Source: an uncultured Cellulophaga sp.
GTDB lineage: Bacteria; Bacteroidota; Bacteroidia; Flavobacteriales; Flavobacteriaceae
Length of the DNA: 64,000 nt
Reading direction: 5' to 3'
NCBI GenBank assembly: GCA_947496695.1
Contig: CANMEI010000005.1
Coordinates: 186,001-250,000, forward strand
A model generated the notes under the pieces. It saw only the letters and a list, made by a program, of their open reading frames with translations, had not been told where the DNA came from and made no database searches. Position 1 is the first letter of the stretch; each line of letters begins with the position of its first letter. Positions 54,223 to 63,087 of this stretch are shown here, in pieces. The position numbers and the translations under genes were made by a program.

Positions 54223-55440
54223 ATGAAAATAACAAAACTCACACTCGCAACAGTAACTTTAATAGGAGCTGTTTTTATCTCATGTAGTACTGATAATGAT
54301 AATAATGAAGAAGCATCAAGCTTCGCTCAATATTTTACTGATATTGATGCATCTACAGTAACTGAACCTACCACATATACTTTTGAAAGAAACGGAAGTA
54401 CAACGGTAGATTATTCAGGACAAACAACAAGGCTGAAACAAGTAAATGAAATAGGAGCATTATTACTTTCTGCAAATCCTGTACCTACACAAGATGATTT
54501 TACAAATAGATTTAATCAAGCGGTGTCTTTTACAGATGAAACTTTAAATGGTTCTAAAAACGTAAGAAGTAAAACAGGTAGTTCTGTTGGTTTATTTCAA
54601 AGTAATGCAACAGATAGTGAATTAATAAAAGAAGATTTTGATTCATATTTATCAAATCAAATAGCCGTATTAAGTAGTACTAATGAAGCTTCAGAAGGTG
54701 TTGCTGGTACGTATAGTGATACACCACGTTACTTTAATGAAAAAGGTTTAGAGTATCAACAAGCATTTTATAAAGGGTTAATAGGAGCTTTAACTATTGA
54801 CCAGTCTCTAAATCATTATTTTAATAGGTTGGATGATGATTTTGATGGAACACTTTCTTATAGAACAGAAAATGATGCTGAAACTTTAGCAACTGATGAA
54901 AACTATACTACAATGGAGCATCACTGGGATGAAGCTTACGGTTATGTATATGGTTTAGATGCAGATGAAGATAACTTGTTACAAAAATATTTAAATGATA
55001 TTGCTAGCCAAGCTAATTTTAGTGATATAGCGGAGAATGTTTTTAAAGCATTTAAATTAGGTAGAGCTGCAATTGTAGCTAAAGAATATGATGTTAGAGA
55101 TGATGCTGTTGAGGTTATCAGATACCAAATTTCTAAAATACCAGGAGGTAGAGCGTTGTATTATTTAGATGATGCAAAAACAATATTTGAAGATGAAGCT
55201 GTAGATAATAGAGATGCTTTTCATTCACTTTCTGAAGCTTATGGTTTTATTTATTCTTTACAATTTACATACAATCCTGAAACTGGTGAACCATACTTTA
55301 CTAAAGCGGAGGTTGATGCTATGATAGCAACTTTAGAAGATGGTAACGGTTTTTATGATTTAACAGCTGATGATTTAGATGATTTGTCAAATCAAATAGT
55401 TGCTAAATACGACTTTACTTTAGAAGAGGCTTTACAATAG
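54223..55440 (+). CDS. DUF4856 lipoprotein
   Basis: The 405-residue protein has a lipoprotein signal ending GAVFISCST. The mature part opens YTFERNGSTTVDYSGQTTRL and is acidic and helix-rich, with DEAYGYVYGLDADEDNLLQK near residue 237. This matches the DUF4856 family, of unknown function, which I recall next to imelysin and TonB receptor genes in Bacteroidota. It is the first gene of a four-gene operon with imelysin, HTTM and TonB-dependent receptor genes. Metal binding is inferred from the company it keeps; no specific ligand residues are identified. Confidence 0.82.
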   Translation: MKITKLTLATVTLIGAVFISCSTDNDNNEEASSFAQYFTDIDASTVTEPTTYTFERNGSTTVDYSGQTTRLKQVNEIGALLLSANPVPTQDDFTNRFNQAVSFTDETLNGSKNVRSKTGSSVGLFQSNATDSELIKEDFDSYLSNQIAVLSSTNEASEGVAGTYSDTPRYFNEKGLEYQQAFYKGLIGALTIDQSLNHYFNRLDDDFDGTLSYRTENDAETLATDENYTTMEHHWDEAYGYVYGLDADEDNLLQKYLNDIASQANFSDIAENVFKAFKLGRAAIVAKEYDVRDDAVEVIRYQISKIPGGRALYYLDDAKTIFEDEAVDNRDAFHSLSEAYGFIYSLQFTYNPETGEPYFTKAEVDAMIATLEDGNGFYDLTADDLDDLSNQIVAKYDFTLEEALQ

Positions 55441-55472
55441 TCTTGATTTCCTAATTTATTAGAATTCGTAAA

Positions 55473-56615
55473 ATGAAGAAAATAATAGGTTCCTTATTTG
55501 TTTTAATATTAGCATTCTCTTGTGTAGAAGAAAATAATGATAATACAGCAGAAAGTTCAGATGATTTTGACCGAACGTTAATATTAGCCAATTGGGTAGA
55601 TAATATTATTCTACCTGCTTATGATGCTTTTGAAGTTGAAGTTTCAGATTTAAAAACTGCTGAAACGGCATTTGTTTCCTCACCTAGTGAAGCAACATTA
55701 ACAACGTTACAAGAAGCTTTGTTTGAAACACAAAAAGTATGGCAGCACGTTGCTATGTTTGATTTAGGTATGGATGTAAATGCTACAGCGACATATCGTG
55801 AATTTATGAATTCATACCCTGTAGATGTAACTGAAGTTAATGTAAGTTTAGAGTCTACTGTTGAAGAGATAGCAACTATTAATTTTGATCTTTCTACAAG
55901 AGCAGATGAACAAGGCCTACCTGCATTAGATTATTTATTAAACAGTGTAGCTTTAGAAATGTACACAACTGATGAGCAAAATGAGGTTTATACTGCGTAT
56001 TTAACTAAAGTTGTTGATAGAATAGTAGCATTAACATCTGACGTAACAACTTATTGGGATACAAATGCTACAAGTATCAAAACGGATAATGGTACAACAG
56101 CAACCTCTTCATTTAATGTGTTATTTAATGATTATTTATTTTATTTAGAACAAGGGTTTAGAGAAGCTAAAATTGCTACTCCCTCTGGTTTTAGAACAGG
56201 TGGAGCATCAAAAAATGCTTTGGCTGTAGAGTCATATTATACTTCAGAAAATTCAAAAATATTATTTTTAGAAGCTTATGAAGCAATTCAAAATTTTTAC
56301 TTCGGAATATCTTTCGATGGTAATTCTGATGGTGAGGGTATAGATTCTTATATTGAATATTTAAATCCAGATACTATTTTTGATAGTGTTACAAAATTAG
56401 ATTATACTTTTTCAGAGTTTATAACTTTAAAGCTTTCCGAAATTGACGATCAAGTTGATATATTAAATGATGATTTTACAATTGATGTAGAGAATAATAA
56501 TGATAATTTAATTGATACTTTCACTACAATTCAAAATTTCGTGGTCTTTTTAAAAACAAATGTTGTTCAAACATTAGGTGTAACTATTGATTTTGTAGAT
56601 AGTGATGGAGATTAA
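55473..56615 (+). CDS. Imelysin-family lipoprotein with variant GxHxxE-region motif
   Basis: A 380-residue lipoprotein (signal ending LAFSC) of the imelysin fold, helix-rich throughout. Known imelysin-like proteins (IrpA, EfeO) bind iron or other metal by a GxHxxE motif. The matching site here reads EQGLPALDYLLN (near 150), with no His and Asp in place of Glu. It ends DSDGD, an acidic tail. The gene lies 32 bases after DUF4856 and three bases before the HTTM gene. A role in metal capture at the cell surface is likely but the site differs from the classic form. Confidence 0.85.
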   Translation: MKKIIGSLFVLILAFSCVEENNDNTAESSDDFDRTLILANWVDNIILPAYDAFEVEVSDLKTAETAFVSSPSEATLTTLQEALFETQKVWQHVAMFDLGMDVNATATYREFMNSYPVDVTEVNVSLESTVEEIATINFDLSTRADEQGLPALDYLLNSVALEMYTTDEQNEVYTAYLTKVVDRIVALTSDVTTYWDTNATSIKTDNGTTATSSFNVLFNDYLFYLEQGFREAKIATPSGFRTGGASKNALAVESYYTSENSKILFLEAYEAIQNFYFGISFDGNSDGEGIDSYIEYLNPDTIFDSVTKLDYTFSEFITLKLSEIDDQVDILNDDFTIDVENNNDNLIDTFTTIQNFVVFLKTNVVQTLGVTIDFVDSDGD

Positions 56616-56618
56616 TTT

Positions 56619-57983
56619 ATGAACAAAATAAAAACTTATTTTACCCACAATAATACAGAAGCAGCTAGTTTAGCTGCTTTTCGTATTCTATTTGGTACCT
56701 TAATGTTATTTAGCCTTATAAGGTTTGTAGCTATGGGTTGGGTAGAACAGTTTTATGTATTACCAAAATGGCATTTTACGTATTACGGGTTTAGTTGGGT
56801 TAAAACATTAGGAGTATATACATATGGTTTATTTGCTTTATGCATGGTTTCATGTATAGGTATTATTTTAGGATTCAAATATAGAATATCAATAATTACC
56901 TTTTTCTTGACATTCACGTATATTGAATTGATAGATAAAACCACCTATTTGAATCACTATTATTTTATAAGTGTTCTTAGCTTTTTACTTTGTTTTTTAC
57001 CACTAAATGCAACCTTTTCTTTAGATGGAATTAAAAAAGGAAAAGAATATGGTTTTGTACCTAGTTGGACTGTAGATTCAATTAAACTGCTCTTAAGTAT
57101 CGTTTATTTTTATGCAGGTTTAGCTAAATTAAATTCTGATTGGTTATTGAGAGCACAACCTTTAAAAATTTGGTTGTCAACAAAAACAAGTTTGCCAATT
57201 ATTGGCGATTTAATGAATGAAACTTGGTTTCATTTTGCAATGAGTTGGAGCGGGGCAATTTATGATTTAACCATTCCTTTTTTTCTTTGGACAAGAAAAA
57301 CAAGAGCTTATGCTTTTATAGTTGTTGTTATATTTCATGTCTTTACCCGTGTTCTATTTAATATAGGTATGTTCCCGTATATTATGATTTGTATTACTAT
57401 AATATTTTTTGATTCTAGATTTCATCAAAAAATATTAAGTGTCATAAAAAGAGTTTTTCTATTTAAAAAACAAGTTGCTGTAGTATTAAATGATAAGGTT
57501 TATACATACAAATCGTCTAAGGGAATTGTAATGTTTGTTGTCAGTTTATTTTTTACAATTCAATTGGTAGTACCGTTTAGATATTTATTATATCCTGGAG
57601 AATTATTTTGGACTGAACAAGGTTTCCGGTTTTCATGGCGTGTAATGTTAATTGAAAAAGTAGGTTTAATAACATATACAATTACAGATAGTAAAACAGG
57701 AAAATATTTTCAAGTAAAAAATTCCGATTTTTTAACACCATTTCAAATTAAACAAATGAGTTTTCAGCCAGATTTTATTTTGGAATATGCACATATGTTG
57801 GGCGATCATTTTAAAAGTCAAGGACATAAAAACATACAAATTTTTGCAGAATGCTACGTTGCTTTAAATGGCAGATTAAATCAACAATATGTAGATCCAA
57901 CGATTGATCTATATAATCAAGAAGATAATTTTTATAACAAAACTTGGATAGTACCATTAAAAGATGAGATTAAAGGATTTTAA
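56619..57983 (+). CDS. HTTM-domain membrane protein (vitamin K-dependent gamma-carboxylase-like)
   Basis: The protein has 454 residues and several membrane segments. It opens TEAASLAAFRILFGTLMLFS and continues LDKTTYLNHYYFISVLSFLL-like (IDKTTYLNHYYFISVLSFLL), the HTTM pattern. The later half is a soluble-type domain near 350-450. Eukaryotic gamma-carboxylase modifies Glu; bacterial HTTM proteins mostly have unknown activity. It sits between imelysin and the TonB receptor, and its gene overlaps the receptor gene by 20 bases, so it works with the uptake system. What it modifies is unknown. Confidence 0.85.
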   Translation: MNKIKTYFTHNNTEAASLAAFRILFGTLMLFSLIRFVAMGWVEQFYVLPKWHFTYYGFSWVKTLGVYTYGLFALCMVSCIGIILGFKYRISIITFFLTFTYIELIDKTTYLNHYYFISVLSFLLCFLPLNATFSLDGIKKGKEYGFVPSWTVDSIKLLLSIVYFYAGLAKLNSDWLLRAQPLKIWLSTKTSLPIIGDLMNETWFHFAMSWSGAIYDLTIPFFLWTRKTRAYAFIVVVIFHVFTRVLFNIGMFPYIMICITIIFFDSRFHQKILSVIKRVFLFKKQVAVVLNDKVYTYKSSKGIVMFVVSLFFTIQLVVPFRYLLYPGELFWTEQGFRFSWRVMLIEKVGLITYTITDSKTGKYFQVKNSDFLTPFQIKQMSFQPDFILEYAHMLGDHFKSQGHKNIQIFAECYVALNGRLNQQYVDPTIDLYNQEDNFYNKTWIVPLKDEIKGF

Positions 57984-60405
57984 ATTACTAGTAGTATTGT
58001 TTTTTTGCACTCAATATTTTTTTGCACAAAATGTAACTCTTCAAGTTGTAGATACAGAAACAGAAGAACCAATACCCGGGGTAAATGTTTTTAAAAACAA
58101 AAACGAATTTATAGGTTATACTACTAGTAATGGTTTACTTTCTGTTGAAGCACCAGATACTACGGTTATTTTAACCTTTCAATCATTAGGATATAAAACT
58201 TCCGAAAAGACTTTTACTATAAACGAGAATAGCCAAACAATTTCGGTTTATTTAGAAGCCTTAGTTGAGAATTTATCTGATGTTGTTATAGTTGCTAAGA
58301 AAAAAGAAGACTATGCTTTAACGACATTAAAACCTGTAGAGGGAACACATATTTATGCAGGTAGAAAAACTGAAGTAGTAAATCTAGATTTGATTCAAGG
58401 AAATAAAGCATCAAATAATCCAAGACAAGTTTTTTCAAAAGTAGCAGGTTTAAATATTTATGATAGTAATGATGGTGGTTTGCAATTAAATATTGGAGGT
58501 AGAGGTTTAGACCCCAATAGAACTGCAAATTTTAATACACGCCAAAATGATTATGATATTAGTGCCGATGTATTAGGCTATCCTGAGAGTTATTATACAC
58601 CTCCAACAGAAGCATTAGAGAAAATTCAAATTATTAGAGGTGCTGCTTCATTACAATACGGAACACAGTTTGGAGGCTTAATTAATTTTATTACAAAATC
58701 TCCTGTGAAAAATAAACCAATTGAGTTTGTAACACGAAATACCATAGGCTCCTACGGTACATTCTCAAATTTCACATCATTAAGTGGTTCAGTAAAAAAG
58801 TTTGGTTATTATGTGTATTATAATGGCAAAACGGGAAATGGCTTCCGGCCAAATTCAGATTATAAATCAGATAACTATTTTGTACATTTAGATTATCATT
58901 TTAATGAGAAAAGCGATATTTCTTTTGAGGTTTCTTCTCTTAATTATTTAGCACACCAACCCGGAGGACTATCTGATGTTCAGTTTTTGGAAGACCCAAC
59001 ACAAAGCTACCTTAAACGTAATTGGTTTGATGTAGATTGGAAATTATACAATTTTAAATTTAACCATAATTTTAATGAGGTGTCTAAATTATCATTGAGT
59101 TTATTCGCTTTAGATGCATCACGAAAAGCTATAGGGTTTAGAGGTAATCCGAACCAAGTTGCACCAAATTTATTTAGTACTAATGCAGATGAAATAGATG
59201 AAGATGGTAACTATGTTTTTGAAAGAGATTTATTAGTAGGTAACTTTAATAATTATGGTGCAGAAGCTCGGTTTTTATCAAGTTATGTTATTAACGATAA
59301 AAAACAATATTACTTGTTAGGTGCCAAAATTTATAATGCTAATAACAATCAAAGACAAGGTGCAGGTAGTAAAGGTGTTGATGCTGATTTTAATTTTATT
59401 GATGCTCCAGAGTATGTAAATCAAAATGATTTTGAATTTCCGAATTTTAATGCGTCAATATTTGGAGAACATATTTTTAATGTAAATGAATATTTAAGTT
59501 TGACACCAGGTTTTAGATTTGAGCATATTAAAACCGAATCAGAAGGGAGTTACTATGATGCTACTACAGATGCTTATATTGATGATAATAACCTTTTTGT
59601 TAGAAATTTTGTGCTATTAGGTTTAGGAGTAAGTTATAAACCTAATACTATTTTTGAATTGTATGGTAATGTATCACAAAATTATAGATCGGTTACTTTT
59701 TCAGATATTAGAACGGTTAACCCTTCTTTTATTATTGATGAAAGTATTACAGATGAAAAAGGGTTTACAGCTGATTTAGGGGTAAGGGGCCATGTTGATA
59801 AGACTTTTTCGTATGATGCTAACGTGTTTGCACTATATTATAATAATAGAATAGGGCAGGTGCTTAATGATAGAGCACAATGGGTTAGAAAAAATACAGG
59901 TACAGCTTTAATTTACGGTTTGGAGTCTTTATTACAATGGAATATTAAAGAAGCCTATTTTAAAGAAAACAACAATATAAAATTTGATATTTTTTCTAAT
60001 TTAGCTATTACAGAATCTGTATACTTAAAATCAGATGAAGTAAATGTAGCAGGAAACAAAGTAGAATATATTCCTACTTTTAATTTAAAAACTGGAGTTA
60101 GTTTTGGTTGGAAAAATTTATTGTCTAGTTTGCAATATACCTATGTAAGTGAACAATTTACAGATGTTACCAACTCACCTTATGATCCTGAAAACAATGT
60201 AAATGTTATTGGAGCAATACCTGGTTATGATATTTTAGATTTATCATTATCGTATAAATTCTCTAATAATTTTCGTTTAGAATCGGGTATAAATAATTTA
60301 TTAGATAATAGTTATTTTACGCGTAGAGCAACAGGATATCCTGGTCCTGGAATTATACCAGCAATGCCTAGAAATTATTATGCTACCCTAGAGATTAAAT
60401 TTTAA
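57964..60405 (+). CDS. TonB-dependent outer-membrane receptor (FecA-like)
   Basis: The 813-residue receptor has a signal (LLVVLFFCTQYFFAQ), a CarboxypepD_reg-like domain (residues 23-95: VTLQVVDTETEEPIPGVNVF, LTFQSLGYKT), a plug (IQIIRGAASLQYGTQFGGLI near 221), and a 22-strand-type barrel ending PAMPRNYYATLEIKF. It imports an iron or other metal complex with TonB energy. The start overlaps the HTTM gene by 20 bases. It is the receptor of the imelysin operon, and a siderophore-iron or metal substrate is likely; it is not adjacent to the siderophore synthesis operon. Confidence 0.93.
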   Translation: MRLKDFKLLVVLFFCTQYFFAQNVTLQVVDTETEEPIPGVNVFKNKNEFIGYTTSNGLLSVEAPDTTVILTFQSLGYKTSEKTFTINENSQTISVYLEALVENLSDVVIVAKKKEDYALTTLKPVEGTHIYAGRKTEVVNLDLIQGNKASNNPRQVFSKVAGLNIYDSNDGGLQLNIGGRGLDPNRTANFNTRQNDYDISADVLGYPESYYTPPTEALEKIQIIRGAASLQYGTQFGGLINFITKSPVKNKPIEFVTRNTIGSYGTFSNFTSLSGSVKKFGYYVYYNGKTGNGFRPNSDYKSDNYFVHLDYHFNEKSDISFEVSSLNYLAHQPGGLSDVQFLEDPTQSYLKRNWFDVDWKLYNFKFNHNFNEVSKLSLSLFALDASRKAIGFRGNPNQVAPNLFSTNADEIDEDGNYVFERDLLVGNFNNYGAEARFLSSYVINDKKQYYLLGAKIYNANNNQRQGAGSKGVDADFNFIDAPEYVNQNDFEFPNFNASIFGEHIFNVNEYLSLTPGFRFEHIKTESEGSYYDATTDAYIDDNNLFVRNFVLLGLGVSYKPNTIFELYGNVSQNYRSVTFSDIRTVNPSFIIDESITDEKGFTADLGVRGHVDKTFSYDANVFALYYNNRIGQVLNDRAQWVRKNTGTALIYGLESLLQWNIKEAYFKENNNIKFDIFSNLAITESVYLKSDEVNVAGNKVEYIPTFNLKTGVSFGWKNLLSSLQYTYVSEQFTDVTNSPYDPENNVNVIGAIPGYDILDLSLSYKFSNNFRLESGINNLLDNSYFTRRATGYPGPGIIPAMPRNYYATLEIKF

Positions 60406-60427
60406 AACTCTAGTAAATCTATCTAAT

Positions 60428-60470
60428 ATAAAAGAGCCTACTATATAAATTATATAGTAGGCTCTTTTAT
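60428..60470. terminator. Bidirectional terminator between convergent metal operons
   Basis: A perfect 20-base-pair stem with an AAT loop; the left arm begins ATAAAAGAGCCTACTATATA. It lies between the TonB receptor and the convergent imelysin gene. Confidence 0.88.
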
Positions 60471-60487
60471 ACCTTTAATTATATGTT

Positions 60488-61561
60488 TTAGTCACCATCA
60501 TTATCTGTAGGTAATACAGTTACTGATAACAAACTAGCGCCATCTACTGAAAAATAAACTGTTAAATCACCAACAGCATTATACAATGCTTGAACTTTTT
60601 CTGGGTTAGTAGTAATTGCATCATATAATGAAGTGTCAATAGCATCAATGCTTTCGTATACTTCATTAAAACTAATTGCTATTTCTGCTGATAGTGCTCC
60701 GGTATCATCAATTTCATCAACTATACTTGCAAAATTTACATCACTTAAGCTGTAAATGTATTCTATCTCTTCAATACTAGATTTAATAAGCTGTAATGAC
60801 TTTTTGCTTCTAAAAGCTTCCAATATTTCAAGATCAATATTATCTGAACTTTCTAAGCCTGCAGGTTTTCCAATTTTAGTAACTTTTATAACGTCAAGAA
60901 TATTAATCAATTGGTTAAAAGCTAAACAACGCGCATTACTAGTACATGCATCACCATCAGAATTTGCAAATTCTGTTTTATAGTCATTCTCCCAAAAATC
61001 AAGTAATAATTCTGTTTGTCTTAATATTTCATTAGCAACGCCTAACAAGTAATTTACTCTAAATTCATTTGCTTGTAATAATGATAAAGCCTCATTAGTA
61101 TTTTGTTCATCAAACAATAAATACTCCATAGCACCTAAACCTTTTGATGTTGTACTTTTTACACTTATATAACTTGTATCATAAGTAGCTTCTTCTGAAA
61201 CTAAAGTCTCTATAATTGCTGTGTTTACTGGAAAATTAAAAATATTAGTATCGTAAAAATTTTGTTTGACAGGTACATAATTGTATGCTCTAACTTTTGA
61301 GTATGAGGTAGTAGCAATAAGCCATTGGTCTTGCAATAAAACTAAATTTTCTAATGTTTGCGATTCATTAAATTGATTGATGTATTCAATTTCTGTTTCA
61401 ATTTCTGTTTTAAAATCGATAATAGCAGGATAGATATTTGTGCTATAAAAGTTTGCATAAAAATCATCTAAAGGTTCAATTGTTGTACTATCACTATCAT
61501 CATTTTTACAAGAAAAAATAATTAGGATAATAAATATTGTTGAGAAAACGTATTTTTTCAT
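60488..61561 (-). CDS. Imelysin-family lipoprotein (second)
   Basis: A 357-residue lipoprotein with signal ending IIFSC. It has the imelysin helix-rich fold. The motif region reads SKGLGAMEYLLFDEQN near 152, keeping a Glu but lacking the His of GxHxxE. Two cysteines (ACTSNARCLAF) may form a disulfide. The C-terminus ends DNDGD, like the acidic end of the imelysin at 55473. It is one base after the di-heme oxidoreductase gene in the same operon. It probably works with that oxidoreductase and the third imelysin in handling metal at the envelope. Confidence 0.85.
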   Translation of the reverse strand: MKKYVFSTIFIILIIFSCKNDDSDSTTIEPLDDFYANFYSTNIYPAIIDFKTEIETEIEYINQFNESQTLENLVLLQDQWLIATTSYSKVRAYNYVPVKQNFYDTNIFNFPVNTAIIETLVSEEATYDTSYISVKSTTSKGLGAMEYLLFDEQNTNEALSLLQANEFRVNYLLGVANEILRQTELLLDFWENDYKTEFANSDGDACTSNARCLAFNQLINILDVIKVTKIGKPAGLESSDNIDLEILEAFRSKKSLQLIKSSIEEIEYIYSLSDVNFASIVDEIDDTGALSAEIAISFNEVYESIDAIDTSLYDAITTNPEKVQALYNAVGDLTVYFSVDGASLLSVTVLPTDNDGD

Positions 61562-61562
61562 T

Positions 61563-62993
61563 TTATAAAGAGTTTAAAAAGTCTAATAGTTGTTGCCTTT
61601 CAGTGGCAGTTAAAGCGATAAAATCTTCTTTTGCTTGCGCGGCTTCACCACCATGCCATAAAATAGCTTCTTCAATACTTCTTGCTCTACCATCGTGTAA
61701 TAAAAAAGTATGATCATTTACAGTTTCAATCATGCCTAAGCCCCATAAAGCTTGTGTTCTCCATTCACTTCCTGTAGCTAAAAAATCGGCTCTATTATCA
61801 GCTAAATCGTCACCCATATCATGTAATAAAAAATCAGAGTAGGGTTTTATATCTATATTAGATATCTGTGGTAAAAATTCATAATCACTAGTTGTAAAAT
61901 CATCTATATGACATTTAATACAAGCCAATTCACTAAAAAGGTTTTTACCTTTTAAAACATCAATATCTTGATAGTTTCTTCGAATAGGAACTGATATTGC
62001 GGCTTGGTAGGTCATAATTCTACTAAATTGTGTGTCATTCACTTCTGCTGTATCACCTTCGTTTATACCGTTGTATAACTCAGTACAATCAACACCATCA
62101 GGGCAATTTTCATCAGGAAAAATAGTAGTAGTTAATCCCATATCGCCATTAAATGCAGCAGCAACCTGCTGTTCAAGTGAAGGTTGATTAGCTTTCCAGC
62201 CAAATTTACCAATGGTAGTTTTATTTTCGCTTACATTCCATACATAATTTGCTCTGCCAGAAATACCATCACCATCAGCATCATTCTCGTCAGCATTGGC
62301 TAAGATACTTTCTTCTGATAATGCATCAACAAAACCAAGACCAATTACTTGCTGTCCAACTCTTGGTGATTGTTCGGCTCCTGCAATACTGCCATATTTT
62401 TCATTTGTTATGGTGTAAATAGGTTTTCTTAATTCATAAGTTTCACCATCATCATAAGTACCAGTAATATATTCAAAAGTAACATTTATAGTACCCTCAG
62501 CATCAAATGTTAAGTTGGCATCATCCTGTAATTGACCACCATATCCAGGAAAATTTATTGGACCAGTAATTAAATCGTTTCCAGAACTTAATCGTATTAA
62601 AAAACCTTCTGAACCGCTTCCTGTTTCTAAAATTGGTTGCCCTCTACCGTCTCTTAGGTGACAGGCACTACAAGCTCTTGCATTGAAAATAGGGCCTAAA
62701 CCATCTCTTGAGGTTGTAGTGGCAGGTGCTGATACCCAACTTTGATCAAACATAGCATTTCCAACTCCAAAAAAAGAAAGTTCTAACTCTTCTAAAATGG
62801 GTATTGCTCTACCAAATGCTTTATCAGCTGTAAAAGCTTCAATGGAAAGATCTGACACTAGGTTTTCTTCACCTTCAACATAATTTAAAGCTATGTATGT
62901 TGCTTCTTCGGCTTCTTCATCTATTTCAATATAATCATCATTAGAACATGATACAATTAGTAGATAAAAAAGTAGGAAAAGGTATTTATTCAT
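61563..62993 (-). CDS. Di-heme oxidoreductase lipoprotein (DHOR family)
   Basis: The 476-residue protein has a lipoprotein signal ending LLIVSC. Two heme-binding sites are visible: CSACH at 108-112 and CIKCH at 358-362. Between them an Asp-rich stretch (ENDADGDGISGRANYVW near 236-252) looks calcium-binding. GKFGWKANQPSLEQQVAAA and the C-terminal LLHDGRARSIEEAILWHGGE are the DHOR family blocks. DHOR proteins sit next to imelysin genes in many Bacteroidota and Gammaproteobacteria and may oxidise or reduce metal for uptake. It is flanked by imelysin genes on both sides here. Confidence 0.9.
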   Translation of the reverse strand: MNKYLFLLFYLLIVSCSNDDYIEIDEEAEEATYIALNYVEGEENLVSDLSIEAFTADKAFGRAIPILEELELSFFGVGNAMFDQSWVSAPATTTSRDGLGPIFNARACSACHLRDGRGQPILETGSGSEGFLIRLSSGNDLITGPINFPGYGGQLQDDANLTFDAEGTINVTFEYITGTYDDGETYELRKPIYTITNEKYGSIAGAEQSPRVGQQVIGLGFVDALSEESILANADENDADGDGISGRANYVWNVSENKTTIGKFGWKANQPSLEQQVAAAFNGDMGLTTTIFPDENCPDGVDCTELYNGINEGDTAEVNDTQFSRIMTYQAAISVPIRRNYQDIDVLKGKNLFSELACIKCHIDDFTTSDYEFLPQISNIDIKPYSDFLLHDMGDDLADNRADFLATGSEWRTQALWGLGMIETVNDHTFLLHDGRARSIEEAILWHGGEAAQAKEDFIALTATERQQLLDFLNSL

Positions 62994-63010
62994 TGTTGGT
63001 TATTTAAACT

Positions 63011-63044
63011 CAAAAAACTGAAACCTATTTATAGGTTTCAGTTT
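63011..63044 (-). terminator. Minus-strand terminator after the third imelysin
   Basis: AAACTGAAACCTAT pairs with ATAGGTTTCAGTTT with two bases between, followed on the minus strand by a T-run. It ends the imelysin gene at 63088 and lies before the DHOR gene, so DHOR may need its own promoter or read-through. Confidence 0.85.
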
Positions 63045-63087
63045 CTAATAGAAAATTAGTGTAAATATAACTGTAAAGTGTATATTA

